A stretch of DNA of 64,000 nt from Ypsolopha sequella (GCA_934047225.1 OW204005.1:20902396-20966395); one strand, 5' to 3'; shown: positions 11,560 through 22,564, numbered from the stretch's first letter. Program-made: numbers and translations. Notes: generated by a model from the sequence alone, not told the origin.

Positions 11560-12117
11560 CAGTGGCGTGCATAGAAATTCTACTGGAAAGCAATAAGACT
11601 GTCCAGTTCGACATTTCAAAAAACATAAAAAATGCGACTTGAAAAAAATATGAAAATTTATTATTGTAATAACTAATACCTACTCTCACTCTGGCATCAC
11701 ACAAGTAATTATATTTCGTAAAGATTATAAAAAAATATTTTTTTTAATTTCTCAATATTGACCTTCTTATTGCTTTTACCTTCGACCAAAATAAAATAAA
11801 TGGACGGGCCATAGCGTACAGATTTTTGAAGTTTGTAAAGTGAGCGCCGGCTCTCACTTCATCTCAGTCGGTCTCTGTTAGAAGAGTGACAAGTACGCTT
11901 ATTATTAAATGTCATCCAAATAACTGACGAAAAAATGCCTTCTTGTGCATTTCCAAAGTGCAAAAAGCAAAATAAAGACTTACAATTAGGTATTGAAGTA
12001 TAGTATATATCCAATTGCTTAGACTCGTTATGAGTGAGCAAATTGTAAAGACAAGGCCCGTCCATTCATTTTATTTTGGTAGAAGGCTTTTACAGGAAAA
12101 AGCTACGCACGCCACTG
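11560..12117. mobile_element. hAT-type element (CAGTGGCG ends)
   Basis: Starts CAGTGGCGTGCATAG and ends CACGCCACTG, flanked by an 8-bp duplication with one difference (GTTTCGTG at 11552, GTTTTGTG at 12118). The 8-bp duplication and CAGTGGCG ends are hAT features. Further inverted segments lie inside (GGACGGGCC near 11802, reversed near 12056). At 11936-12004 a 22-residue frame begins MPSCAFPKC, which resembles the start of a THAP zinc finger, a domain found in some transposases. That is a weak hint only. Confidence 0.75.
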
Positions 12118-12523
12118 GTTTTGTGCAACTAAAGGTTACAAACTAACTTAAGTATCGAATACCCGCATTTGTTACAAAATATTAAGAAACAAATATAACG
12201 TCCAAAATATAACTTTTAGATAAGAGCTATGTACTCGTATACCAATAGTTTACTATTTGCATAAACATATTTTTAATAATATTATGGAAGCTTCAAAATA
12301 ATTGGATTTTCCATAAGAGTAAAATTAGAAAAATTTAATTTAAAACATCTAATTTCACTCTTATTGAAAATCAAATTATTTTAAAGCTACCATAATATAA
12401 TTTAAAATACCTTTAATCATAAAGTGAACTATTTCTATACATTGCTCTTATCTAAAAGTTGTGCTTTGGCCGTTACATTGATAACGGTAGAAAATACTAA
12501 TTAATATTCTGTGCAATAATAAA

Positions 12524-12862
12524 TAGTAGTTTATGCTACAAAGGCGAAAAGGAATAAACTACGAGGACCATTTAAAACACGAGCGTAGCCGAGTAATTTA
12601 TTGCTCTTACGCCCGTGTATCATACTCCTTTTTTCAATGCATAGTGTGAGGAAATAAAACAAATATAATCTTGTGAACTTTAAATTATGATTGGCTCAAA
12701 AGGACTGTAACCAGAGCCGTTAAACAGTGGGAAAAAAGGATAACATTTATGGTACACAGGAAAGGCTGCAGGTTAGCCAACCATTGTAAATAAATAAAAA
12801 ATATAACTTAAAATAATTGATGCATAAAAAGTGGGCCTTTACGAGCACTTGCATTGAAAAGA
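12524..12862 (+). repeat. Family E repeat
   Basis: Shared with 19902, 53757 and 62892. Landmarks are AGTAGTTTATGCTACAA, TTATTGCTCTTACGCCCGTG, GGCTGCAGGTTAGCCAAC and a final GGGCCTTTACGAGCACTTGC. Copies begin after an 'ataatag'-like flank. The class is unknown. Confidence 0.7.
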
Positions 12863-13371
12863 ATTTTATTATTTTTATTATACAATAATTATTTTCTAAT
12901 ATTTTGTAACATATACCGAGAATCATACGCGAGTAATACTTCTACGAAAGTGCTACGCCACCGTAGACACAAATAGCAAGAAAATAAGGGGGAACGATTC
13001 GTTTCCGCTACGAAACGCACAAATTAAGATGGTTCTTGTTATTTTTGAATCAAAGATATTAAATAAATGTTATTTATGGCATTTTGCGAACATTGTCAGT
13101 TGGGCTTTTTTGCAAAAATTTTGTTATTTACAACAAAATGCATAAAATAGCAAATATTTTCCGGAAAAGCCTAAATGACATTAAACTTTGTTTGTTAAAT
13201 GCCATAAATCACATGTATTTAATATCTTTAATTCAAAAATATGATAATAAATATTTTTACTTTATGAAAGCTTTTTTTTATAATATATTATATAATAAAT
13301 ATTTATATTTATTTTATATATTAAAAATTATAATATAATTTTTAATATTTATATTATATTTTGATATTCGA

Positions 13372-13407
13372 CTGACGACGGCCCAAAGTGGGTCGAAATA
13401 TATATCG
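13372..13407 (+). ncRNA. Hammerhead-ribozyme-like motif
   Basis: CTGACGA (13372-13378), an extra C, stem GGCCC/GGGTC around AAAGT, GAAA (13395-13398), then the palindrome ATATATAT and C13406 at the expected cleavage position. TTCGA before and TCGAA after can pair. The extra base between CTGACGA and helix II is not in the canonical fold. No activity is implied. Confidence 0.45.
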
Positions 13408-13460
13408 AAAGTTTTCTTTTTTATTAAATTTTTACCATAATATTCATAAAAATCTGTATA

Positions 13461-14767
13461 CGAGGGGCATGCCAAAAGAAGTTAGATACTCTTTACTCCT
13501 TTGATTGACACTGGAAAGTTATACATCATCTTATAGGCTGGTTGTTTGTTGATATATCTGAAAATAGAACGCACATCATTTCTTTTTTTTTTATTTGGAT
13601 GAGCATCATTTTTCCGAAAATCTGGCGGGAATTCGCTTGCAGCAATGGAGCTCAGTCGAAGTGATTGTCGCGCTATGATTTATTATGACTATAAAAAAGT
13701 TTTAAGCCTCAAGAATGTTTTGAACTTTTGGCTACTACTTTTGGTGAGTCTGGTTGCTCGCGAACAACAGTATTTAATTGGTTCGCTGAATTTAAAAGAG
13801 GACGGGGATGTCTCAAAGATGAAGCGAAGACAGTTCGGCTGCCAACCGCGGTCACAGAAGAAAACGTTCGTGCAGTCGAATACTTATTCGCGAAAACCAA
13901 CGAATTATGTATGTAGAGCTGGAGCGAGAACAGGGAATTGGATCAGCAGCAATGCAAACCATAATTCACGACCACCTTTCTCTCCGTAAATGTTGTTTGA
14001 GATGGGTGCCGCACAAACTTACCGATGAACAGAAAGACCGTCGGTTGGATTGGTGCCTGTTCATGATAGATAAATTCGACGGTGGCGAGAAAAAAAATGT
14101 GTATGATATACTGACTTGTGATGAAACATGGCTTTATAACTATGATCCCGAAACAAAGTGACATTCGACTGTATGGTGCTTTGAAGATGAGCCAACTCCA
14201 ACGAAATGTCGCCGTGCACGAAGCACACAGAAACAAATGGTCGCCTCGTTTTTCAGCAAAACGGATCATATTGCTACTGTAGTGCTAGAGAATCAAAGAA
14301 CGATGAACTCCGAATGGTATGTGACAGTTTGTGCTCCAACAGTAATATCAGCTTGGTGTGACAAGCGACCGAAGTCAGGAATCCGACGCCTTCTCGGGCA
14401 CCACGACAATGCGGCGTCGCACACGTCTGCCAAAACACTTGATTTTATCGACTCAAAAAATGCGTCAATCCTCCCTCACTCACCAAATTCCCCTGACCTA
14501 GCACTTTGTGATTTTACCTGTTTCCAAAAATCAAAAAAAAAAATAAAGGGGAAGAAGTTTGAAAGCAAAGAAGATGCACTGGCTGCCTATATTTTCGAGA
14601 TTTCTGAGGTGTCTAAAGAAGAGTGGTCATTGGTATTTTCCAATTAGTTCAGACGTATGGAAAAGTGTATACGTGCTCAGGGTGAATACTTCGAAAAGAT
14701 CGATACTTGTAATAAAAAATAAATTTTATAATTTTCGAGTATCTAATTTCTTTTGGCATGCCCCTCG
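13461..14767 (+). mobile_element. mariner transposon, complete but decayed
   Basis: 1307 bp flanked by TA at 13459-13460 and 14768-14769. Inverted ends of 31 bp start CGAGGGGCATGCCAAAAGAA, with one difference between them. Length, TA target and the encoded D,D34D transposase all fit the mariner family. The transposase frame is broken, so this copy is not autonomous. Confidence 0.95.
13645..14647 (+). pseudogene. mariner transposase, inactivated
   Basis: A cut-and-paste transposase of the D,D34D class spread over three frames. The N-terminus is at 13645 onward, the helix-turn-helix part (TTVFNWFAEFKRGRG) at 13728-13916, and the catalytic part at 13907-14647. The acidic triad is visible: CDETW near 14127, HHDNAASH near 14405 and SPDLALCDF near 14497-14520. 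The last two Asp are separated by exactly 34 residues. Two frameshifts and a TGA at 14159-14161 break the protein, and the TAG at 14645-14647 also looks premature because mariner-like sequence (RRMEKCIRAQGEYFEK) continues to about 14700. In a functional element the protein would bind the 31-bp ends and integrate at TA. Confidence 0.92.
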
Positions 14768-15296
14768 TATATATATAATAAAACGGTAATTCAAAAATAA
14801 CAAGAACCAACTTAATTTGTGAGTTTCGTAGCGGACACGAATCGCTCCCCCTAAAAAAATAAAAATAACAGCAAGGGATAGCACAGCATAACATACATTT
14901 TTAATTTTAATAGGGATGTGGCCAGGGTTGTCAATAAACTTAAAAACTAGTATGCATAAAATTTATATTTAAAAATAGTGCCTCCTTATTTCATCATTTT
15001 GCATAAAGTTCAATTTAAAAATTTGAACAAAATGAAATTATTTAGAAGTTATTCATTTGCCTTCTGCCAAAATACAAAGTTATGATGTCACTTCTAAGTA
15101 TTTTCAAACAAAAAATCGGAAGTCCATCATAAATTTGTGGATATATTAATAATTTGCAATATTCCGCTAAACACTCTTACCATGCTATTCAAAATGCAGA
15201 CTCAAGCACCACCCGGCCTCCCACATAAAACATGCACAAGCAAAGCAAGCAGTACGAGCACAAAATAAAGCAATCTTAAATAACAAGCAAGAAAAC

Positions 15297-15345
15297 TTAT
15301 CGACACATGTTTCGCCTCTAAACGAGGCATCCTCGGGATATGTAG
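15297..15345 (-). ncRNA. Hammerhead-like motif in left arm
   Basis: Read on the minus strand: TATC, CCGAGGA, T, helix GCCTC/GAGGC, GAAA, CATGTG, TC, GATA. The flanking TATC/GATA form helix I. U4 of the canonical core is C here, which would reduce activity in known hammerheads. Confidence 0.4.
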
Positions 15346-15384
15346 TCCGTGTTCATTTGATATCGAGCGGTCGGGCGACCTACA

Positions 15385-15427
15385 TATCCCGAGGATGCCT
15401 AGTTTAGAGGCGAAACACGTGTCGATA
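15385..15427 (+). ncRNA. Hammerhead-like motif in right arm
   Basis: TATC (15385-15388), CCGAGGA (15389-15395), T, GCCT/AGGC helix II, GAAA (15412-15415), palindromic ACACGTGT, C15423, then GATA. It is the inverted partner of the copy at 15.3 kb, with compensated differences in the helices. Confidence 0.42.
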
Positions 15428-15635
15428 AGTTTTCTTGGTTGTTATTTAAGATTGCTTTATTTTGTGCTCGTACTGCTTGCTTTGCTTGTGCATGTTTTAT
15501 GCGGGAGGGCGGGCGGTGCTTGAGTCTGCATTTTGAATAGCATGGTAAGAGTGTTTAGCGGAATATTGCAAATTATTAATATATCCACAAATTATTGACC
15601 AATTGCTTGCTTTTCCAGCAAAAAGTGAGTGACAT

Positions 15636-16860
15636 TGGTTGTTTTTGCAAAACACTCTTCAATTGCCACATTAAAGGAATTTGAAGGAATTAACTTGAAT
15701 AACTTAAACTATAAAGAAGACCAGTATAACACAAATCCAAATTTATTGTTTAATTTCTACTTAAAGTTGTTATAATATGTAAAAATACCACACCACTAAA
15801 TGCAAAGGACTAGAAAACTCAGCTTATATCTAATTTATTATTATTATTATTATGGCATTTACCTCTATAAAGAATAACCTACTTTTTGAAGACAAGTCTC
15901 TTTAAATGATAGATTTAAGTATTCTTTTATATCTGTGCCAGAATACTTTAAATTTTAGAAAAACCGTTATTTTTTAATATGTTAAGGCTATCATTGAGGA
16001 TAGTCTCCGCAAAAACATCAAAGTTCCCTAATTTATTATTCGTGGTTTGAAGAATCTAGCAATACTATAAGTGAAAAAAAAAGTATTTCTGCCTAGAATG
16101 CACACACTTAGCGAAACAGAATCATCTGAAATCATTCCAGTAATGAGAAAAAAAAACAACGAAGATTGCTCTTAAAAAAAGTTGTCAAAATTCCATACAT
16201 ATTATGTAATTATGGATTAAAACCTGTATAAACTTTATTACACTCTAAAACGAACAGGTTTTTCCTAAAACGTTACGCTTTTTTTTTAAATAATAAAGCT
16301 TGTGAATAAAATTCCTCCTTGCGAAACCTCTACTTAGCATGGTAATTGGTCTTTGTTAAGTCTCCGATCTCCACTGCCCACGGTTTATCGGCTTTAACGG
16401 CTCTAACTCAATGATTCCCTTAACGTACTTATAAAATTATCTTTTGTTGAAGAAATGCATGTTTAGGATTAAATTAAATTAAATTTTGGCTCAGATATAA
16501 CAAAATACATGTTAAAGATATAGTTGTAAAGTCGTAGAAAGTTTTTTTTTAGAAAAATATAATCATTATTATCTTTCTAATAGTAACACTTACATCGATA
16601 ATAAACAAGCGTATGATTTGTGTTAAATCTTTCTAATACTGAATTCTTACACTAAATTTCATTTTGATATAAAGGTATCTACATATGTATTTAAAACTTA
16701 AAAGACAACACTTAGTAAAAATAATTTGACAATTTAATATTATTTGACAAGAACATAAAAAATAAGAATCAAAAGTTTGTTCTCTTAAAAATTTAAAAGT
16801 TACAACAAGAAAAGTGAGTACAGTCGTCAGAAGTTCAAGCTGCCTACGAATTCAAATTTT
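15636..16860. other. AT-rich stretch, nothing recognised
   Basis: No gene, inverted repeat or match to other repeats in the window that I can support. A short ATT microsatellite lies near 15839-15853. Confidence 0.4.
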
Positions 16861-16877
16861 ATGGGAGCATAGTAACA

Positions 16878-17244
16878 TCTAGGTGGTAGACCTGATGCCG
16901 GGCTCGACTGTGCAGGTACCACCATCTTACCTGGAAACCCCCTCGAAGTAATTCGGGGGAGAGTAAGAGGACAGCTCACAGGCAAAAAACCAGGAGGCCC
17001 ACCATACCTGGGACCGATGGATGGCGGTATATCCATCCCTAATAGCCGGGCCTTATGTGGAACAGACTGGTGACGGGCAGCGGCGTCACTGCTGCGAGGG
17101 TTCCGGCACCGCGCTTCCGGCAACCCGCCTACCCAGCGTGTGTGAGTATGGGCAATTCTTCCAGGATGACCGCCGGGAGTGGCAAAGTCCTGAAAAGGCT
17201 TATGTCCAGCAGTAGACGAACTAGGCTGATGGATGGATGGATGG
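16878..17244 (+). mobile_element. SINE2 insertion (full, with target duplication)
   Basis: 367 bp flanked by the 9-bp duplication ATAGTAACA (16869-16877 and 17245-17253). It starts TCTAGGTGGTAGACCTGATG and ends in GATGG repeats. The same start and end occur in copies at 29200 and 26354 (inverted), so this is a unit with a fixed 5' end rather than a random LINE truncation. Its 3' part encodes ...DRREWQSPEKAYVQQ, the C-terminal signature of RTE-like reverse transcriptase. That suggests a SINE that borrowed the tail of an RTE LINE. Confidence 0.85.
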
Positions 17245-17705
17245 ATAGTAACAACTAATTTGACGCACAGTCGACGTACCGTCGAGGAAAATTCTGCCGG
17301 CCCACTTTTCACACTTATAACAATCGTTACCTGTACTAATGACATATAATAATTTAATTTAATATAAGTAGTTTTTTTATCAAGCATCACTTTTTTGCAC
17401 AAGAGTTTGTACTATAAATTTATTTTTCATGTGATACAAGATTACGAAAAAATTCTAATACACTTATTAAATACTGAAGTAACTGGGTTATTACAAATCG
17501 TTTTCCGGAAAAAGGTGATCCTGAAGTCGAGGCACAGTGTTTTAGACGAGCCGGTCTTGTGGCATATGTTTTTTTATCCAATTTACGATAGATTTAACTA
17601 TTTTAAATATCAGAGTAAAACTCAGGTCGCGCTACTTTTCTTGGTTTATGTAAAAAAATTGTTAAATTTGCCCTATTTTCAAGTCTGGAAAAAAGAAAAA
17701 ATATT

Positions 17706-17824
17706 AATTAACATTATATCATTACAGTATAGAAACGCAGAAATAAAAGTAAATCTAAATCTAAATCAGATTTACTTTTCTTTCTGTAATGCGTTTTTAT
17801 ACTGTAATGATATAATGTTAATTT
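17706..17824. repeat. Inverted repeat, about 50-bp arms
   Basis: TTAACATTATATCATTACAG on the left pairs with CTGTAATGATATAATGTTAA on the right. The arms are imperfect nearer the AATCTAAATCTAAATC centre. Confidence 0.8.
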
Positions 17825-17829
17825 ATATC

Positions 17830-18770
17830 TCCTTGCGACGGATAGAACGAACGAAGCAACATAATAAACTTTTAATTAGAGATATCTGTAAAACTTTTTA
17901 AGATACAAATACGTGCAAAATAAGAACTTTGCTTTATGCTTTATTTTGCTTTATGGCTGAGAAAAAAAAAACAAAAACCAAAGTTTTAAAAATATTCATA
18001 ACTTTGTTGTGGTTAAGTTGAGCGGGTTCTTTTTTGCACGAATTTGTATTTTAAAAAGTGTTACAGATTAAAATTTCTGATTAAAAGTCGATTATGTCAC
18101 TTCATTCTGTAAATATTTTTAATTTTATTTTTGGCGGACTTGAAATTATGTTTACTTTGAAAAAACATTTTACAAAAACTAAGTTAAGCAGCGCGACGGG
18201 AATTTTACTCTGGTATTTAAAATAGTCAAATTTATCGTTATTAAAAAAAAACACGTGTTTCTAAATTTGCTCCTCCAAAACACTGTGCAAGGGTATACTG
18301 CGAGAACTAGCTAAATGCAAGTTTTATAGTTTTGAGAAAATCAGTTTGTAATGTTGGCAGTTTCAAAGCTGCATTGGGTATTTAGTTGGTTTAAAATTAA
18401 AAAAAAAATTTTTAATTGTTTTTACCAGAAGAAAGAGCATAAAAACTGAATATAGCTGTTTTATTAACTCATTTTTGGCCATTGTGTCAGCTTAGCAGGT
18501 TCTCACAGTATACGAAAGAAGGTAAAAAGACAAATGCAGATCACATATAAAACATTAATAAAAAGTACCATATATTTTATGCAAAGTATCTGGTTATTCG
18601 ATACTTTAGACTAGGTGACTAAATATGTATTTGAGTACATAACACTTATTTGTATCTACATTAGTAGGTAGATAACGATTTTCACATTAAGTTTTCTCTA
18701 AAGAAGTTGTATAAAGTTATAAAACGTATTTTACAAAAGTAGTGAAGCGTGTTATACTTAGTCATTGATC
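17830..18770. other. AT-rich stretch, nothing recognised
   Basis: No supported gene. The AAGAACCTGCTAAGC-like text near 18490 and the ACTCAGGTCGCGC-like text near 17620 have faint echoes nearby (AGAACTAGC near 18303, TTTACTCTGG near 18206), suggesting an old diverged duplication. Confidence 0.3.
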
Positions 18771-18779
18771 TTAGCATAG

Positions 18780-18848
18780 AATTAGCACTAAGATCATAGA
18801 CTAAGTATTAGTATTAGTAATACTTAGTCTATGATCTTAGTGCTAATT
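18780..18848. repeat. Perfect 31-bp inverted repeat
   Basis: 18780-18810 and 18818-18848 are exact inverted copies around the 7-nt loop GTATTAG. A shorter related stretch (TTAGTCATTGATCTTAGCAT) lies just upstream. Confidence 0.92.
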
Positions 18849-18861
18849 TATTTGAAGTTGA

Positions 18862-19815
18862 AGTCAAGATATAACATAGAGTGGTTAGAACCACGAAATA
18901 TATCAATTTATTTTTATCAAATTCCGGGATCCCGGAAACAATTTACGCCCGGTTGGTACATCTTTACTATTAATAAAGTAGTAAAAAGGTCGTATCTATA
19001 TACATTGAATATTTTTGCGAAATTTTAAATTGTATCGGTTATTAGTTAGATAATTAGAATACTACGAGTAGAATACTCACTGATAATTAGAATAATACTT
19101 GTAGGATATCTATGATTGTACGAAGCAGTGGCGTGCACAGAACTTTTTGCTGGAAAAGCAAGCAATTTGTCAAGAATAAAAATAAAAAAATATGAAAAAA
19201 TTTAAATATCACTTTGAAAAAAAAAAGTTTGTATAGGAAATTTTTACTCTAGGGTAGACATTGTCTATCCTGGCGTCATACAATTTTTTTTTCAAAGTGA
19301 TATTTAAATTTTTTCATATTTTTTTTATTGTTGTTCTTGACCAATTGTTTGCTTTTCCAGCAAAAAGTTCTGTGCACGCCACTGGTACGAAGGTAAAACG
19401 AAAAATTTGTAGAATTATTGTCTGTCTGTCTGTATGTACGATTATAAAAAGTAAAAATGTCGTATCTGTACATTGAATATTTTTGCAAAATTTTATATTA
19501 AATCGGTTATTAGTTAGTATTGTACCCACTGATAATTAGAAAAGAATAATACTTGTATGATATCTATGATTGTACGAAGGTAAAACGCAAATTTTTAGAA
19601 TTGTTGTCTGTCTGTCTGTATGTCTATATGTACGATTCTGTTCCGTTTGAACCCGAAAACCACTCAACAGATCTCGCTGCGGTTTCCTTTATCATTATTG
19701 TAGTGACCCTGTTCACATATAGGCTACAAGGGGCGTTAATAAAATAACCATCAAGCCAAAAACGGGGCTAAGATTAAATAAACGTGGGTGGAGCCGCGGG
19801 TGAAAGCCTAGTAGT
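18862..19815 (+). repeat. Dispersed repeat with internal tandem duplication
   Basis: 18970-19125 and 19449-19580 are direct copies (shared CATTGAATATTTTTGC, TCGGTTATTAGTTAG, TATCTATGATTGTACGAAGG). The first copy is interrupted by the hAT MITE at 19126. The 3' part (AAACGGGGC...AAACGTGGGTGGAGCCGCGG) recurs at 26478-26645. The 5' part (GAGTGGTTAGAACCACGAAA through a GGGATCCCGG palindrome) recurs reversed at 21138-21236. The AACGCGGGTGGAGCCGCGGG end is widespread in insects. Confidence 0.6.
19126..19384. mobile_element. hAT-type MITE with exact 8-bp duplication
   Basis: 259 bp with inverted ends of about 45 bp beginning CAGTGGCGTGCACAGAACTT and ending reversed. It is flanked by GTACGAAG at 19118-19125 and 19385-19392. 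The empty-site sequence survives in the neighbouring duplicate (TTGTACGAAGGTAAAACG near 19572), which confirms the insertion. Almost the entire element is self-complementary. Confidence 0.93.
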
Positions 19816-19901
19816 GGTTAAAACTAAGAATTGTAGTTTTAACTTAATCCGAATCCATCATATTATTTGCAATTTCGATTACATGGGGACGCTGGAGTTG
19901 C

Positions 19902-20250
19902 TATAATAGTAGTTTATGCTACGTACGTTAGTTACGTAGTTACGTACTCGCTACGCTCGTGTTTTAAACGTAACCGACTAATTTATTGCTCTTACGCCCG
20001 GGTATCATACTACGTTTTTCAATGCATAGTGTGAGAAAATAAAACAAATATAATCTTGTGAACTTTAAATTATAATTGGCTCAAAAGGACTGTATCCAGA
20101 GCCGTTAAACAGTGAAAAAAAAAGTATAACATTTATGGTTCACAGGAAAGGCTGCAGGTTAGCCAACTAATGTGAATAAATTAAAAAAATAATAATAATA
20201 AAGCACTAGGGCAAAATAATCGCCTTTCTGTTCGGTTTTGATGCATTGAA
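19902..20250 (+). repeat. Family E repeat
   Basis: Begins AGTAGTTTATGCTACGTACG and includes TTATTGCTCTTACGCCCGGG and GGCTGCAGGTTAGCCAAC. A hairpin segment at 20262-20375 (GAGTGCGGAA...GGTTCCGCAC) follows at its end. Confidence 0.65.
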
Positions 20251-20392
20251 ATAGTATATTTCATTACGAGTGCGGAAAGCCTGTCATTGCAAAGAGTTCC
20301 GACAAATGTCTACCCGAGCCGAGGCGCAGCCGAAGGTGAGGGTTGACAGTCGGAACAAGTTGCAATGACGGTTCCGCACGTGTACTGAACAA

Positions 20393-21096
20393 CTATTTTT
20401 AATACAGTTGCGAAAAAATGAAGCAATTTAATAAAATAACAAAAACACACTAAACTCAACTAACTAATACTCCACGCAATAAATTCGTCGTATGTAGATA
20501 TGTAGCGACTTTTTGACTCCTCCAAAGCATTTTGTGCAATTATACTGAGTTCCGGTGGTGTCAATTCAAATAAAATATCGTCGAAATTACTCATTTTGTG
20601 CAACAAACAACTAAACCCGCAAAGAAAATTTTTGGAAAATGGCGCCAACCGTAAAAGAATATGAGCAGAGATTTTTTTTTTGTTTTTTTTTTTTTTGTTT
20701 TCTTCACCCATTCTGGCTAGGCAAAGAGAACTATGCCCATACAGCCAAGTCTTCAGTAGAATTTTTTTATTGATATGAAATGAAAATGAAATTTAATGAG
20801 ATGAAATGAAATGAAACCTAACCTAACTCATTGAATCAAATCATTAAATCTGATATTGAAACAAAATAGTAGCTTTTTTTTAGAAATATTTGCATGAATC
20901 ATAAAAACTTCTTTGATTTTTTTTTGTAAAAACTTCGTGGTTGGTTTTTTTCTTTTTAATAGACAATATTTTGACAGTTGGGAAAGAGAATGCACGAGTT
21001 CGGAAAAGGTAAAGAAAAAGCTCGAGTATGTAATAGCCCACATCCCGAACGCTATACGTCCCTGCAATTCGCCACTTTTTGAGCAACTGTATTAAA
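20393..21096 (-). mobile_element. Deletion derivative of an element with a tyrosine-recombinase-like ORF start
   Basis: Ends are inverted: ATTTTTAATACAGTTGC at 20394 and GCAACTGTATTAAAAAAT at about 21080. The interior is mostly poly-T/A rich and holds one short minus-strand ORF start. The element class is not clear. A Crypton-like origin is a guess from that ORF. Confidence 0.4.
20460..20594 (-). pseudogene. Possible N-terminus of a Crypton-like tyrosine recombinase
   Basis: A 44-codon frame begins MSNFDDILFELTPPELSIIA and contains ESKSRYISTYDEFIAW. Short N-terminal segments of the form KSKxRYxxxYxxFxxW introduce the DNA-binding domain of Crypton/DIRS-type recombinases, which is the basis for the guess. 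No catalytic domain (R...HxxR...Y) follows: the frame stops at 20460, close to the element end. It could equally be a short unrelated peptide. Confidence 0.35.
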
Positions 21097-21137
21097 AAAT
21101 CTATTAATGAGAGTAATTTCATGTGTACTAAACAGTA

Positions 21138-21236
21138 CAGTAGTTCCGGGATCCCGGGATTTAAGATAAAATCATTGTATAAATTAACATATTTCGTGGT
21201 TTTAACCACTCTATTGTATATCTGGTTGTCAAATTT
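21138..21236 (-). repeat. Inverted copy of the 18.86-kb repeat
   Basis: Shares the GGGATCCCGGGATTTAA palindrome region and CATATTTCGTGGTTTTAACCACTC (reversed) with 18862-18945. A 17-bp hairpin (TGAATTATTATATATGT) follows at 21474-21516. Confidence 0.65.
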
Positions 21237-21239
21237 TGT

Positions 21240-22240
21240 GTAAACTGGTTTCATCTATTTTGCTAACTGTTAATAAAAGTTTATCAAGGAATTTCTAATT
21301 TATATTCCTGAACTATTGACATAGAAACCATTAAAAATGTTGTTGTAAAACATTTGCAGAATGAAAAGATATAAATGGATAGGAAAAAAATATGTACAGA
21401 AATGCGAAATATTATCATAGCTTCACTGAAAAATGTTAAATCATAAAAAAACGCAGGACTTATAAACATAATGTTGAATTATTATATATGTTTATACATA
21501 CATATATAATAATTCAAAATTATTACATATAATTCGGCTTTATTTGAGGATAGTAACTACATTAAAATTAATAAACAGACAAAGAAAAAGAAGAATATTC
21601 ATTTATGTGTTTAATTTTACTATTATCTTTATATAATTTTGAAGACATTTTAAATGTAAAGAGAGCCTATATTGTATTTTGGTGAGATAGCCAGCATAGA
21701 CAATAAAGGTTGAGCCTAAGAATTTATTGGCGGATACGCCATGGGAGCTTATACCAGCCCCTCCCACCAAAACACATTTGACTCAACTTTTCGATTCCAT
21801 TCGCGTGTATCTGCACGTGGAATAAATACTCGTAAGTATACTGGGTGATTACTTGATAATCTTTTTCCTTTATGTTTTATGAATGTGGACAACTTTTACT
21901 ATGGGTTCAAACCTAAACTCGCAAAAAAAATATTCATAGAAAAGTTAGATACATATTCTACTAAAATGTATGAAAGAGCAATTTTTTTTGCGGTTATGAG
22001 GTTGACCATATAGTAAAAGTTGTTAATATTAATGGGTAGAACACCTTGTTTTATGGAAGGCGGTTTCCGCGATTTTACTGATCTTTCCGATTTTTTTTCT
22101 CGATGATTGTGATACTTGTGTCAAATCTGAAAAATGCTACTTTGTAATTACTTATACAAATTTTATTCGTTAAAATATTTTATTTTAATAAGCTAAATTG
22201 TCCAAACGCGAGAGCATGTTTAGCGCAACCGACCCTTAAG
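21240..22240. other. AT-rich stretch downstream of the RGK gene
   Basis: No supported gene. The text at 21721-21800 and 21841-22110 is not repeated elsewhere in the window as far as I can see. Confidence 0.3.
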
Positions 22241-22245
22241 TTTAA

Positions 22246-22484
22246 CACCTTCAGCGACAAGCCCTCGGACACTGTCCCTTCATTTTTTGAAATTGATCTT
22301 CAAATAAATTTTTCAATAACTCAAAAACTATCTGTCCAATCCCAACCCCAAAACCACCAAAATAATCGCCTAGGCCAGGGCTATTTTTTGTCTTAAAAAA
22401 TGTATAGAAAAGTGTGCATAAGCGACACAGAAAGCCACAAAACGTGGGCTGTGTATATAAATGATACACATGGCACTGAAGGTG
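22246..22484. mobile_element. TTAA-flanked MITE with CACCTTCAG ends
   Basis: 239 bp between TTAA at 22242-22245 and 22485-22488. Ends are CACCTTCAGCG... and the reverse ...CACTGAAGGTG. This is a third TTAA-target family, unlike A and C in sequence. Short frames inside have no recognisable product. Confidence 0.7.
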
Positions 22485-22558
22485 TTAATCATTAATCTTT
22501 CGGATTGTTAATAATACACCAATCCACTTAATTACAATTTTAAATAAAACGATTTCTA

Positions 22559-22564
22559 TTTATT
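22559..22564 (-). promoter_or_regulatory. Possible polyadenylation signal of the RGK gene
   Basis: AATAAA on the minus strand, about 300 nt past the RGK stop codon and just beyond the MITE at 22246. Such hexamers are common in AT-rich DNA, so position is the only support. Confidence 0.3.

Larger units (their letters stand above)
12988..14851. mobile_element. Larger inverted-repeat element carrying a nested mariner
   Basis: 63-bp arms at 12988-13050 and 14789-14851 are inverted near-copies. Both contain an ACAAATTAAG...GGTTCTTGTTATTTTTGAAT segment. The interior holds an AT-rich part, a hammerhead-like motif at 13.37 kb and a complete mariner at 13461-14767. The outer element must therefore predate the mariner insertion. 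Its class is unknown. Confidence 0.7.
15132..15593. mobile_element. Long foldback element with 214-bp arms
   Basis: 15132-15345 and 15380-15593 are inverted copies differing at only a few positions, around a 34-bp spacer. Each arm carries a hammerhead-like motif. The right border runs straight into a hAT-MITE-like fragment (about 15594-15635, containing GCTTGCTTTTCCAGCAAAAA). No target duplication is evident and no protein is encoded. Confidence 0.85.

Noticed and set aside
16827..17402. 191-residue minus-strand protein
   Set aside because: It is the antisense of the SINE2 insertion, and the same wording recurs antisense to the copy at 29.2 kb.
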